The notes under the pieces: model-generated | What the model was told of the DNA's origin: nothing | What the model saw: the letters and a program-made list of their open reading frames with translations, nothing else | Databases searched by the model: none | NCBI GenBank assembly: GCA_026991225.1 | Contig: JALXCB010000162.1 | Location: 1 to 39,142, forward strand | Reading direction: 5' to 3' | Source of the DNA: Anaerolineae bacterium | Lineage (GTDB): Bacteria; Chloroflexota; Anaerolineae; J102 | Length of the DNA stretch: 39,142 nucleotides | Shown: positions 7,242 to 14,752 of the stretch, one piece after another | Layout: each line of letters begins with the position of its first letter | How positions within the stretch are numbered: the stretch's first letter is position 1 | Translations under genes and position numbers: made by a program

Positions 7242-8681
7242 TTATTCCTCTTCCTCCGAAGCTTCTTCGGTTTCCTCGGCTTCTTCGGCTTCTTCGACCT
7301 CTTCGCCTTCTTCAGGCTCTACTTCTTTCACTTCTTCCACCGCGGGCGCTTCCATGACGGGATGCTGGCCCGGTTCGGGGACGTCCTCGCCCTTGGCGAT
7401 GGCCTCCAACAGCTCGAACGCCTTCTTGCGCAGAATAAGCTGTCGGATGAACGCTCGATACCCTTCATTCTTCTTCAATTCTTCGATCAGGGAATCCGTC
7501 TGCTCAGGTTCCAGGCCCGCGTCGCGAAGATACTGCTCCATCTCATAGTCGCTGACCTCGAACTGCTCCCGCTCGGCGATGGCGTCCAGCAGCAGACGCT
7601 CCTCCAGCCGACTGCGGGCGTCGGGCTCCAGCTCCTTGCGATATTCCTCGATGGTTTTGCCCTGCAGGTCGAGAAGCTGCTGGGTGGATTCGAAACCATA
7701 CGCCTTATAAATGTCCTCGCGTTCCTTTTCCAGCTCCTCGATTTCGCGGGCCAGCGTGGCGGGCGCATAGCGTATGGTCGCGCCTTCTTTCAACTTTTCG
7801 AGCAACTCGGACTCGAATTTTCGCTCCGCTTCGCTCTGCAGATGCTCACGCGCGCCTTTCTCCACAGCGTCCTTGAACGCGTCCACGGTCTCGAATTCGG
7901 TGTTCTCGGCCACCAGCTCATCGGTGAGTTCGGGCAATTCCTCTGCTTTGACGCCCTTCACTTCCACCTCGAATTCCGCGGTCTTGCCCGCCCAGGGCGA
8001 CCCGTCATCCTCGGGGAAGTCGATGGTGAACGTCTTTTTCTCGCCCGGCTTCATGCCCACGATGGCCGCGTCGAATTCGGGCGACAGGGTGGGATCGTCG
8101 TCGTCGGGGATGAACTCCCACTCATCTTGCTCGATCTCCGTTTCGCCATCCACGGTCATCTTGATGCTCATGGTGACGAGATCGCCGTACTGCACCGGGC
8201 GCTCCACCGGCTGCCACACCTTGTTGCGTTCCAGCAGATGATGAAGCTCCTCATCCACCAGCTTGAGGACGTCCGCCTCGTCCACGGGCTCGATGGGCAC
8301 GCGAATGGCGCGGTAGTCGCCCGGATCCACCTCAGGCTTCAGGGGGACGACGAATTCATAGGTGAGGGGATCGTGCTCGATGTGACGCAAGTAAGCGCCT
8401 GGGACGATCTTATCCTCATCGATGGTCTCGATGGCTTCCTTGAACACATCCTCGGCCATATCCTCGGCCACTTCTTGTATCAGATAGTCGCGGCCGAGGC
8501 GGGCGATGATGATGTTGGCGGGCGCTTTGCCGGGCCGAAAGCCGGGGATGCGCACCTTGCGGCCTAGCTTCTTGGCCAGCTTGCGCAGTTCCGCATCCAC
8601 GCGGTCTTGGGGAACCTCCACCTTCAGGAGGAGTTCGTTGGAATCTTCGAGGATTTGTTGGGTGATATTGAGTTCAGACAT
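7242..8681 (-). CDS. tig: Trigger factor (ribosome-associated chaperone and peptidyl-prolyl isomerase)
   Basis: A 479-residue protein that binds the ribosomal exit tunnel and shields nascent chains. The N-terminal ribosome-binding domain carries GFRPGK (47-52), the version of the GFRxGK loop that contacts protein L23. The FKBP-type domain follows at about 165-250 (VQYGDLVTMSIKMTVDGE, then VGMKPGEKKTFTIDFPED), then the helical chaperone domain. The last 45 residues are a glutamate-rich tail (VEPEEGEEVEEAEEAEE), a lineage-specific addition. The order tig-clpP-clpX is widely conserved in bacteria. No strong Shine-Dalgarno is seen. Confidence 0.96.
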   Translation of the reverse strand: MSELNITQQILEDSNELLLKVEVPQDRVDAELRKLAKKLGRKVRIPGFRPGKAPANIIIARLGRDYLIQEVAEDMAEDVFKEAIETIDEDKIVPGAYLRHIEHDPLTYEFVVPLKPEVDPGDYRAIRVPIEPVDEADVLKLVDEELHHLLERNKVWQPVERPVQYGDLVTMSIKMTVDGETEIEQDEWEFIPDDDDPTLSPEFDAAIVGMKPGEKKTFTIDFPEDDGSPWAGKTAEFEVEVKGVKAEELPELTDELVAENTEFETVDAFKDAVEKGAREHLQSEAERKFESELLEKLKEGATIRYAPATLAREIEELEKEREDIYKAYGFESTQQLLDLQGKTIEEYRKELEPDARSRLEERLLLDAIAEREQFEVSDYEMEQYLRDAGLEPEQTDSLIEELKKNEGYRAFIRQLILRKKAFELLEAIAKGEDVPEPGQHPVMEAPAVEEVKEVEPEEGEEVEEAEEAEETEEASEEEE

Positions 8682-8719
8682 GGAGGACCTTGATAAGTTT
8701 GTGAAATAAGATTTTGTTT

Positions 8720-8873
8720 GTAACTACTAAGGTGTCGCCACCACTTTTTGCCACGAAGACACGAAGAAAAGCGAAGGCACGACGTATTTTTCTTCATTTT
8801 TCCTTCGTGTCTTCGAAAAACTTCGAGCCTTCGTGGCTTTTGGCGGCCTTAAGTCAAGTACGTTAGCAGTTAC
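8720..8873. mobile_element. GTAAC-ended MITE, copy 1, with 8-bp target duplication
   Basis: A 154-bp element with ends GTAACTACTAAGGT and (complement of right end) GTAACTGCTAACGT, flanked by the perfect 8-bp direct repeat TTTTGTTT (8712-8719 and 8874-8881). The interior is an imperfect inverted repeat: 'ttttgccacgaagacacgaa' against 'ttcgagccttcgtggctttt'. GTAA termini with 8-bp duplications are hallmarks of IS66-family insertions; no transposase is present. Confidence 0.85.
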
Positions 8874-8881
8874 TTTTGTTT

Positions 8882-9325
8882 TTGGGTTCGATGACGTGGT
8901 TTCGATTTGGTTACATGCGAAGCAAAAGTAACGTTGCGTCGGTTTGCAAAAGTAACTCGAAGCCCATGTTGAGCGAGTCTGCCACGGACGTAATGCGTAA
9001 TCCGTAATCCGTGAGATCGTTACGCATCACGCATTACGCATTACGTGCTTGGCTTCCCGCGCCCACCTGGCCGCGAGGCGTTTTTATCGGTATCGGCGCG
9101 CTGCCGCGCGTGGTGCCTGCTTTGAAAATAAAGTGTTCAGTAATCAGTCATCCGTGGAAATCTGCGAAGCATCTGCGGGTATCTGCGTTCCCATTTTCCT
9201 CGGTATCGGCGCGGGCTCGCCCGCCGTCGGACTGCTTTCAAGCAGCCTGACATTGCATTGTAGCACAGAACGAGATAAAGCTGGAAAGACGGGACCCTTT
9301 GCTGATGTCTTTTTGGCCTCTTCAT
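8882..9325. repeat. Repeat mosaic between two MITEs
   Basis: No gene is supported. From about 8930 to 9092 lies an inverted copy of the 'taatgcgtaatgcgtaa' palindromic family also seen at 13735, 19394 and 33727: heptamer units such as gtaatgc run into their complement. At about 9150-9206 there is a partial copy of the 'cgcagat' family, matching 13660-13715 in the opposite orientation. The rest (9207-9325) shows nothing recognisable. Confidence 0.5.
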
Positions 9326-9467
9326 GTAACTGCTAACGTACCCCGGTTAACAAACCACAAAGGACACAAAGGCACTAAGAACACGAAGAAAAAATGGATA
9401 ATTTCCCCTTTGTGCCTTTGTGTCTTCGTGTGCTTAGTGGTTTTCGGGTGACGACCTTAGTAGTTAC
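9326..9467. mobile_element. GTAAC-ended MITE, copy 2, with 8-bp target duplication
   Basis: A 142-bp element with ends GTAACTGCTAACGT and (complement of right end) GTAACTACTAAGGT, flanked by the perfect 8-bp direct repeat CTCTTCAT (9318-9325 and 9468-9475). The interior palindrome differs from copy 1: 'cacaaaggacacaaaggca' against 'tgcctttgtgtcttcgtgtg'. It ends only a few bases upstream of the -10 box proposed for the next gene. Confidence 0.85.
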
Positions 9468-9479
9468 CTCTTCATGCGA

Positions 9480-9485
9480 TATAAT
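9480..9485 (+). promoter_or_regulatory. Putative -10 box for the cyclase gene
   Basis: TATAAT lies 86 bases before ATG 9572 and just outside the right end of the MITE at 9326-9467. Any -35 box would fall inside the MITE terminus; none is convincing. Confidence 0.4.
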
Positions 9486-9571
9486 AGAGTACGTGGTTCC
9501 TGATTGCCTCCACCGAAAAAGCTTTGTCTCCCGCCAAGTCGCCAACTGAACATGGAGCGCTCCTGAACGCC

Positions 9572-10204
9572 ATGCCCGACCGCATCATCGATCTCTCCCC
9601 CACCATCTCGCCCGACCTGCCCGTCTGGCCCGGCGACCCGCGCGTCACCTTGCGCCAGCCCTACCATCTCGCCCGCGGCGACGACTTCACCCTCACCGAG
9701 CTGGTCATGAGCGCCCACGCGGGCGCGCACGTGGACGCGCCCGCGCATTATGTGCGCGGGGGCGCGGGCGTGGACCGTCTGCCCCTGGACGCGTTGGTCG
9801 GGCCAGCGAGGGTGGTCGATACGGGCGACGCGGAAGGCGTCACCGCCGCCGTCCTGGCCGGGCTCAGCATCCCGCCCGGAACCGAACGGCTGCTTCTTCG
9901 CACGAGGAACTCCACTCGCGGCCTCATGCGTTTGCCAGAATTCCAGACGGATTTCGCAGCTCTGGCCGCGGATGGGGCGCAGTGGTTGGTCGATCAGGGC
10001 GTGCGGCTGGTGGGCATCGATTACTTTTCCATCGCCCCTTACGACGATCTGGCGCCCACCCATCGCATCCTGCTGGAAGCGGGCGTGGTCATCGTCGAAG
10101 GGTTGGATATGATCGACGTGAGACCGGGCGAGTATGTGTTCGTCTGCCTTCCCCTGAAGCTGAAGGGCGCGGACGGCGCGCCTGCACGGGCGATTTTGCT
10201 TTGA
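9572..10204 (+). CDS. Cyclase family protein (kynurenine-formamidase-like metal-dependent hydrolase)
   Basis: A 210-residue protein. The start at ATG 9572 gives the family N-terminus RIIDLSPTISPDLPVWPGDP. The metal-binding signature HxGTHxDxPxH appears as HAGAHVDAPAH (His49, His53, Asp55, His59), with the usual Thr replaced by Ala. Family segments VRLVGIDYFSIAPYDD and THRILLEAGVVIVEGLDM, where the partner His and Glu lie, are conserved. Relatives hydrolyse N-formylkynurenine or related amides and lactones with Zn or Mn; no tryptophan-catabolism gene is adjacent, so the substrate is open. A four-codon upstream ORF (ATG 9552 to TGA 9566) precedes the start. Convergent with the mazG-like gene, with only a palindromic repeat between them. 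Confidence 0.87.
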   Translation: MPDRIIDLSPTISPDLPVWPGDPRVTLRQPYHLARGDDFTLTELVMSAHAGAHVDAPAHYVRGGAGVDRLPLDALVGPARVVDTGDAEGVTAAVLAGLSIPPGTERLLLRTRNSTRGLMRLPEFQTDFAALAADGAQWLVDQGVRLVGIDYFSIAPYDDLAPTHRILLEAGVVIVEGLDMIDVRPGEYVFVCLPLKLKGADGAPARAILL

Positions 10205-10303
10205 ATAGGGAACGCAGATGACGCAGATTGAAACGGATGAATGCAGATAAAAAGAAGAATCTGCGAAAATCAGCGTTGCATCCGCGTTATCTGCGTTCTA
10301 TCC
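10205..10303. repeat. Palindromic 'AACGCAGAT' element between convergent genes
   Basis: An imperfect inverted repeat that fills the whole gap between the cyclase and mazG-like stop codons. Left end 'atagggaacgcagatgacgc'; complement of the right end 'atagaacgcagataacgcgg'. Between them are 'gcagataaaaagaagaatct' and 'gcgaaaatcagcgttgcatc'. The right terminus extends into the mazG-like frame and supplies its last codons and TAA stop. A relative lies at 29388-29500. As RNA it could form a bidirectional terminator-like hairpin, although no clear T-tract is seen. Confidence 0.7.
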
Positions 10304-11669
10304 ACCGCCGCCGCTTCTCCTCATCGGGCAGGCGCAGGAAATCCAGGCCCTGGCGACGGGCTTCCTCCTCCAGCGCCATCAGCATGTCCCGCAATTGTCG
10401 AGTGACCGCGCGCAGGGCGGCTTCGGCGTCCATGCCCGCGGCCTCGGCCTGCTCTGCCAGCCGCAGCAACGCCCAACCCAGTTCTTCTTCCGACCATCCC
10501 CCTGATTCGGGCAGGGGATAGCCCACCCGGGCCAGGCGGGAGACCGTGGTTTGGGCCCGCGACAGCGCGGGCAGGGCCGCAGGAATGCCATCCAGCAGGG
10601 TCTTCTTCTTTTCCCGCTCGCCGTTCTCCTCCCGCTCCTGCTGCTTGATGGCCTCCCAGTTCCGGGCGACCTCCTCCGCATCCTGCACGTTCACATCCCC
10701 GAATACGTGAGGATGCCGGCGGATGAGCTTGTCCACCACATGGCCGATGACATCCGCCAGCTTGAACTCCCCCTCCTCCGTGGCGATCTGCACGTGAAGC
10801 GCCACCTGGATGAGCAGGTCGCCCAGCTCTTCCTTGAGCGCGTCGGGGTCGTCCGCATCCAGCGCATCCAGAACCTCGTAAGTCTCTTCCAGCAGATAGG
10901 GACGCAGGGTCTGGTGGGTCTGTTTGCGGTCCCAGGGGCAGCCGTCGGGCGCGCGCAGGTGGGCGATGATCTCCTGCAGGTCTTCATAGGTGGCGGCCCG
11001 GGCCAGGGGCGGCACCCACAGGGTGGTCATGTCATCCAGATCGTCGCGTCGGTCGAGTTCGTAGAGAGGGAGCGTCCGCAGACGCAACGCGTCCGACCCC
11101 GCGCCCGAGATCAGCGTCACCGGATGGTCGTCGGGGTAGGCGTTCATCAGCGTGAGCTTCACGTCCCCGGCCAGGAGACGGCCGTAAAGCTGGGGGACGA
11201 GCAGGCCCATGCCCAGGGAGCCGGGCGGATGGTGCATCTCGGCCAGGCGTTGGGCGTCGATGATCTGCAGGCCGTGGATGGGGTCTGCGTTCAGCGCCGC
11301 GAAGGCAGGCTCCAGAAAGCTGACCGCGGGGTGGATGGCGACAGGGAGGCCCTGGGCTTCGGCCCGCTGGCGGATGAGCGCGGGCGTGCGTTCGGCCACC
11401 GTGGGGTCGCCGGGCACGGCGTAGACGATGTCGCCCGCGGCGGCCCGGGCCACGATATCCTCGGCGATGGCCGCGTAGACCGCGTCGAAGTCGTCGTGGG
11501 TTTCGTAGAGCGCGTCGTAGCTGTGAACGACGGTGTAGCGGGTGATTTCGGGAATGGCGGGGTGCTCGCGGGTGCGCACCCAGATCTCAGGCGCCTGGGT
11601 GATGATCTCCCACGCCCGCCGGGTGATGAGTCCGGGATCGCCCGGACCGAGACCGATGATGTGGATCAT
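10287..11669 (-). CDS. mazG: Nucleoside triphosphate pyrophosphohydrolase MazG with N-terminal tetrapyrrole-methylase-like domain
   Basis: A 460-residue two-domain protein with the YabN-type architecture. Residues 1-220 resemble an SAM-dependent tetrapyrrole methylase (GLGPGDPGL at 6-14, VYAVPGDPT at 82-90). Residues 225-350 are a MazG domain: CPWDRKQTHQTLRPYLLEE (244-262), with EE261-262 and E265 followed by KEELGDLL (279-286), the helical metal-binding E residues that hydrolyse NTPs to NMP and PPi. It probably clears damaged or surplus nucleotides. The final residues IERR and the TAA stop are encoded by the adjoining palindromic repeat, so the original end may have been different. A -10-like TAAACT lies six bases before the ATG, suggesting a leaderless mRNA. 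Confidence 0.92.
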   Translation of the reverse strand: MIHIIGLGPGDPGLITRRAWEIITQAPEIWVRTREHPAIPEITRYTVVHSYDALYETHDDFDAVYAAIAEDIVARAAAGDIVYAVPGDPTVAERTPALIRQRAEAQGLPVAIHPAVSFLEPAFAALNADPIHGLQIIDAQRLAEMHHPPGSLGMGLLVPQLYGRLLAGDVKLTLMNAYPDDHPVTLISGAGSDALRLRTLPLYELDRRDDLDDMTTLWVPPLARAATYEDLQEIIAHLRAPDGCPWDRKQTHQTLRPYLLEETYEVLDALDADDPDALKEELGDLLIQVALHVQIATEEGEFKLADVIGHVVDKLIRRHPHVFGDVNVQDAEEVARNWEAIKQQEREENGEREKKKTLLDGIPAALPALSRAQTTVSRLARVGYPLPESGGWSEEELGWALLRLAEQAEAAGMDAEAALRAVTRQLRDMLMALEEEARRQGLDFLRLPDEEKRRRWIERR

Positions 11670-11675
11670 GGGGGA

Positions 11676-11681
11676 AGTTTA
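11676..11681 (-). promoter_or_regulatory. Extended -10 box, leaderless promoter of mazG
   Basis: On the minus strand TGTTAAACT (TG-n-TAAACT) ends six bases before the ATG at 11669, placing the transcription start at or beside the start codon. No Shine-Dalgarno fits in between. Confidence 0.5.
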
Positions 11682-11710
11682 ACACGCGCCTCCAAAAAGG
11701 GAGAAAAAAC

Positions 11711-11738
11711 TTGACAAATTCGTCGTTCCTGCTATAAT
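11711..11738 (+). promoter_or_regulatory. Consensus sigma-70 promoter for the tRNA pair
   Basis: TTGACA (11711-11716), a 16-base spacer and TATAAT (11733-11738), both hexamers perfect. The predicted start is about seven bases before the first tRNA. Confidence 0.85.
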
Positions 11739-11751
11739 ACATACTTGCCAA

Positions 11752-11826
<75 letters not shown>

Positions 11827-11829
11827 AAA

Positions 11830-11857
11830 AGCCCCGGTTCGCGCCGGGGCTTCATCT
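11830..11857 (+). terminator. Hairpin between the two tRNAs
   Basis: Stem AGCCCCGG/CCGGGGCT with a six-base loop (11830-11851), followed by TCATCTT. The T-tract is weak, so it may be a partial terminator or a processing site rather than a full stop. Confidence 0.5.
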
Positions 11858-11858
11858 T

Positions 11859-11934
11859 GGCGACGTAGCTCAGGAGGCAGAGCAAGCGGCTCATAATCGC
11901 TGAGTCGGTGGTTCGAGTCCACCCGTCGCCACCA
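11859..11934 (+). tRNA. tRNA-Met (CAT), elongator type
   Basis: A 76-base tRNA with encoded CCA. The acceptor GGCGACG pairs fully with CGTCGCC, the anticodon stem AGCGG/TCGCT carries loop CTCATAA, and the T arm is GGTGGTTCGAGTCCACC. The fully paired acceptor and weak anticodon stem exclude an initiator. tRNA-Ile2, whose C34 is later modified to lysidine, shares this anticodon and cannot be fully excluded. Confidence 0.85.
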
Positions 11935-11940
11935 AAGCAA

Positions 11941-11973
11941 ACGCTCCCAGCTTGAATGCCGGGAGCGTTTTTT
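11941..11973 (+). terminator. Rho-independent terminator after the tRNA pair
   Basis: Stem ACGCTCCC (11941-11948) and GGGAGCGT (11961-11968) with a 12-base loop, running into a T-tract (11968-11973). Confidence 0.85.
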
Positions 11974-11999
11974 GTTGGATATGGTTCGGACTGGCTCCA

Positions 12000-12243
12000 G
12001 AACCTGTTATGAACTTATCGCCAATTTTTGGCGTGATTTTGTGGATGACGTGCGTTTTAATTCGCCACGGATGATGCTGATGCGACGGATCAACACGGAT
12101 TTTTACGGAAAAAGAAGGCATTCTTTTGAAAAAATCCGCGGAAATCCGCTTTATCCGCGTTATCTGCGGCGAATTTTAACCTCCGATGCGGCGATCCTGA
12201 CCTTTGAGTGACCTTTGAGGGCGGCAAAATGCATAACAGCCTC
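12000..12243. mobile_element. TA-flanked non-autonomous element, copy 2, at a stop codon
   Basis: A 244-bp element with left end GAACCTGTTATGAAC and (complement of right end) GAGGCTGTTATGCAT, collinear with the reverse complement of the element at 3191-3430. The right flank is TA (12244-12245); the left flank is CA, so the duplication has decayed or the element moved by recombination. On the minus strand the TA plus the first element base G make the TAG stop codon of the neighbouring hydrolase gene. Confidence 0.72.
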
Positions 12244-13490
12244 TAGCGAGTGACGGGCGCGCCATATTCCCGCATCAGTTCGTTGTAGCGCATGCGGGCG
12301 CCGACGTCGGGCAAGGCCGCGGAGGCGTCCAGCACCTTGCCCTCGACGCGGAAGACGAGGATGCCGAAGGCTGCCAGCACCTCTTCGGGCTCGAAGTTGC
12401 AGTGGCCGTAGCGGGCGATGGGGATGTTGATGTGCTGGAAGGCTGCGCCGTGGGCCATCACCTTCTGGCGATAGAGCGGCTCATGCCAGTAGGGGACGAT
12501 GGGGTCCAGCAGGGTGTGCATGGTCACCACAGGGACTTGCAGGTCGCCCGAAGCCTGATAACGCTGCTGGATGGCCAGTTTGGCCTGGGGATCGGCCCGG
12601 AAGCGCTCCACGCCCATGTTCAGGGCGAGATCGTTATCGGAGCCGAAGTAGATCGTGTGCTGGTTGTCGAAAGGCTGGCCGCCCAGCTTGGCCCGGGCGT
12701 CGTTGGTGGCGAAGACGTTGTACCACAGCGCGCCCAGCACGGTCTTCTCCACCGAACTGGGGTCGGCGGGGTCGATGGCGGCCCGGGTCACGCGCAACAG
12801 TTGCTCCGTGGCGTGGGGGTCCTGGGCGATGGCGGCGCTGATGGCGGGTTTGTAAACGTCATCCCAGTTTGCCATCACCTCGTCGGGGATGGCCACGGGG
12901 CTGGGGGGCAGCACGCCCGGGAAGTAATAATCGAACACGACCCGGAAATCACCGAAATAATCGGTCTGCTTCTGGAAATTCCCGATGGGGCCGCAGGTGG
13001 AGAGCGCACCATCGAACACATCGGGATGCTGCTCCACGCCCAGGATGGTCACGAGGCCGCCCTCCGAGGGGCCAGTCAGATAGACGTGCTCCGGCTCCCC
13101 TTTCGTGGCGCTGAAGATGCTCACCAGATCGGTGACGTCAGCCACGCCTTCGGGTACGGCCAGACCGTTGGTGGCGTAGCTGGTGGTGGCGAAGGCGAAG
13201 CCCATGCTGGTGATCATGTCGATGATGGACGTGCCATCGGGCAGGGTGAGCTGGTCTTCGGGGATGCCGATGGGCTCCAGCGGGGAGACATAGCCGTGGG
13301 CGTAGACCACGAGATCGCCGTTCCAGGGGCCTGCGGGCATGCAAATGCGATAGATGGCCCCGCTGCTTTGCACGCCGTCGGGATCGCAGATGCTGCTGCC
13401 GCCGCTGTCGGCGAATGCGCGGGCCTGAAGCCCCAACAGTCCTGTCAGAATCAGGACAAAGAGTAAAACCAATCGAGTTGTGCGCCGCAT
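12243..13490 (-). CDS. Secreted alpha/beta hydrolase
   Basis: A 415-residue protein with a clear signal peptide: basic MRRTTR, hydrophobic 7-21 and probable signal-peptidase I cleavage after Ala27 (RAFA, then DSGG). The mature part has the alpha/beta-hydrolase layout: LVVYAHGYVSP (about 60-70, oxyanion region), nucleophile elbow GPSEGG with Ser142, a late acid in TLLDPIVPYWH and a catalytic His candidate in RYGHCNF. Two cysteines near the start of the mature protein (SSICDPD and YRICMPAG) could form a disulfide. The substrate is unknown; esterase or lipase activity on extracellular substrates is plausible. Its TAG stop is completed by the adjacent mobile element. It is a single gene. Confidence 0.85.
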   Translation of the reverse strand: MRRTTRLVLLFVLILTGLLGLQARAFADSGGSSICDPDGVQSSGAIYRICMPAGPWNGDLVVYAHGYVSPLEPIGIPEDQLTLPDGTSIIDMITSMGFAFATTSYATNGLAVPEGVADVTDLVSIFSATKGEPEHVYLTGPSEGGLVTILGVEQHPDVFDGALSTCGPIGNFQKQTDYFGDFRVVFDYYFPGVLPPSPVAIPDEVMANWDDVYKPAISAAIAQDPHATEQLLRVTRAAIDPADPSSVEKTVLGALWYNVFATNDARAKLGGQPFDNQHTIYFGSDNDLALNMGVERFRADPQAKLAIQQRYQASGDLQVPVVTMHTLLDPIVPYWHEPLYRQKVMAHGAAFQHINIPIARYGHCNFEPEEVLAAFGILVFRVEGKVLDASAALPDVGARMRYNELMREYGAPVTR

Positions 13491-13860
13491 GAGAACCTCC
13501 TTGTTCTGCCTGCATGATCTTCCGGGACCGGCGATGGCGTGAGCACAGAACGCCCGTCGCCGTTTCTCAGAAGCGTTCCAGAGAAACCGATAGAAGCATT
13601 ATAGTCCCGATCGAATTTTCTTCAAAACAATCCCACGGCGGGCCAACCCGCGTCGATACCGATGAAAATGAGAACGCAGATTTTCGCAGATGCTTCGCAG
13701 ATTTCCACTGATTACTGATAACTGATCACTGATTACGGATTACGCCTCACGTCCGTGACAGACTCGCCCAATGCTGGCTTCGAGTTGCTTTTGCAAACCA
13801 ACGCAACGCTATTTTCGGAACAGTAACCTGATTCAGCCGCGAATGCCCGTTTGGGAATCG
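13491..13860. repeat. Repeat mosaic upstream of the GT2 gene
   Basis: No gene is supported. At 13660-13715 lies a partial 'cgcagat' element; 13707-13734 is four tandem heptamers ACTGATN (T, A, C, T); about 13735-13830 is part of the taatgcgtaa family, matching 8930-9000 in the opposite orientation (for example 'ttgcttttgcaaaccaacgc'). Confidence 0.5.
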
Positions 13861-13891
13861 CACCAGAGAATCCTCTTCGCGGGACGCGGGT

Positions 13892-13920
13892 TTGGTTGGC
13901 GGGTCATCCTATGCTAGAAT
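13892..13920 (+). promoter_or_regulatory. Putative promoter of the GT2 gene
   Basis: TTGGTT (13892-13897), a 17-base spacer and TAGAAT (13915-13920), with TGC directly before the -10 (extended -10). Confidence 0.55.
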
Positions 13921-13986
13921 GCGAAAGCCTTGAGCTTTCAGGGCGAATCATGGCGCCTTTGTGCGTCATTGGTGTGCAATCCTTGC

Positions 13987-14736
13987 ATGAACGACTCCCC
14001 TCGCGCCATCGTCATCATCCCCACTTACAACGAAGCCGAGAACGTTCCGCCCCTGGTGGAACGGATTCTCGGCCTTGAAGAGGACGTTGACGTCCTGATT
14101 GTCGATGACAACTCGCCCGACGGCACCGGCGATGTGGCCGACGCCATCGCCCGCGAAACCCCCCGCGTCCAGGTCATCCACCGTCCCCGCAAGTTGGGGC
14201 TGGGCACAGCCTACACCGCGGGATTCATGCGCGCCCTCGATCTGGGACGCGAGCGCATCATCACCATGGATGCGGACTTTTCCCATAATCCCCGCTATAT
14301 CCCCACGCTGCTTCGTCTGACCAACGACCACGATCTGGCCATTGGCTCCCGATATGTGCCCGGCGGCGGCGTGCGTCTGTGGGGATGGCATCGGCGTCTC
14401 CTCAGCCGCGGGGCCAATCTCTTCGCCCGCACCCTGCTGGGATTGCACGCGCACGATTGCACCGCGGGCTTCCGCTGCTATCGCTCCCACGTCCTGGAGA
14501 CGGTGGACCCGCGCACCATCCGCGCGGATGGCTATTCCTATCTGCTGGAGATGCTGTGGCGGGTGCAGAAGGCGGGCTTCAGCATCGCCGAAACGCCCAT
14601 CGTCTTCACCGATCGCCGCCGCGGCGCGTCCAAGATCTCGCAAGCGGAGATCTTGCACGCCGCGGGCACGGTCTTCCGACTGGCCTTCACTCACTCGGGC
14701 CAGGCCTCCAAGCCCGTTCCCAGTCAGCTCGATTGA
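13987..14736 (+). CDS. Polyprenol-phosphate mannosyltransferase-like GT2 glycosyltransferase
   Basis: A 249-residue single-domain family 2 glycosyltransferase. AIVIIPTYNEAEN (7-19) and VDDNSPDGT (39-47) form the nucleotide-binding half. MDADFSHNP (94-102) holds the DXD-type metal site, and the end carries FTDRRRGASKIS, the conserved RxxGxSK segment of dolichol-phosphate-mannose synthases. It lacks C-terminal membrane helices, as in bacterial Ppm1 catalytic domains. It probably loads mannose (or glucose) from GDP- or UDP-sugar onto polyprenyl phosphate for envelope glycosylation. ATG 13987 is chosen because homologs begin right before the IIPTYNE strand; TTG 13930 is an alternative. Neither has a good Shine-Dalgarno. 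A pilin-like ORF follows after 16 bases. Confidence 0.88.
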   Translation: MNDSPRAIVIIPTYNEAENVPPLVERILGLEEDVDVLIVDDNSPDGTGDVADAIARETPRVQVIHRPRKLGLGTAYTAGFMRALDLGRERIITMDADFSHNPRYIPTLLRLTNDHDLAIGSRYVPGGGVRLWGWHRRLLSRGANLFARTLLGLHAHDCTAGFRCYRSHVLETVDPRTIRADGYSYLLEMLWRVQKAGFSIAETPIVFTDRRRGASKISQAEILHAAGTVFRLAFTHSGQASKPVPSQLD

Positions 14737-14752
14737 TTCTGATATTCGCGTC

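Noticed and set aside
8690-9470. CRISPR array
   Set aside because: The repeats here and at 21692 are inverted, single and of different families; there is no regular repeat-spacer unit and no cas gene.
9552-9566. Upstream ORF (four codons) regulating the cyclase gene
   Set aside because: Such a short frame occurs easily by chance and there is no stalling motif or conservation evidence.
11859-11934. Second initiator tRNA
   Set aside because: The acceptor is fully paired and the anticodon stem lacks three G:C pairs, so it is an elongator-type CAT tRNA.
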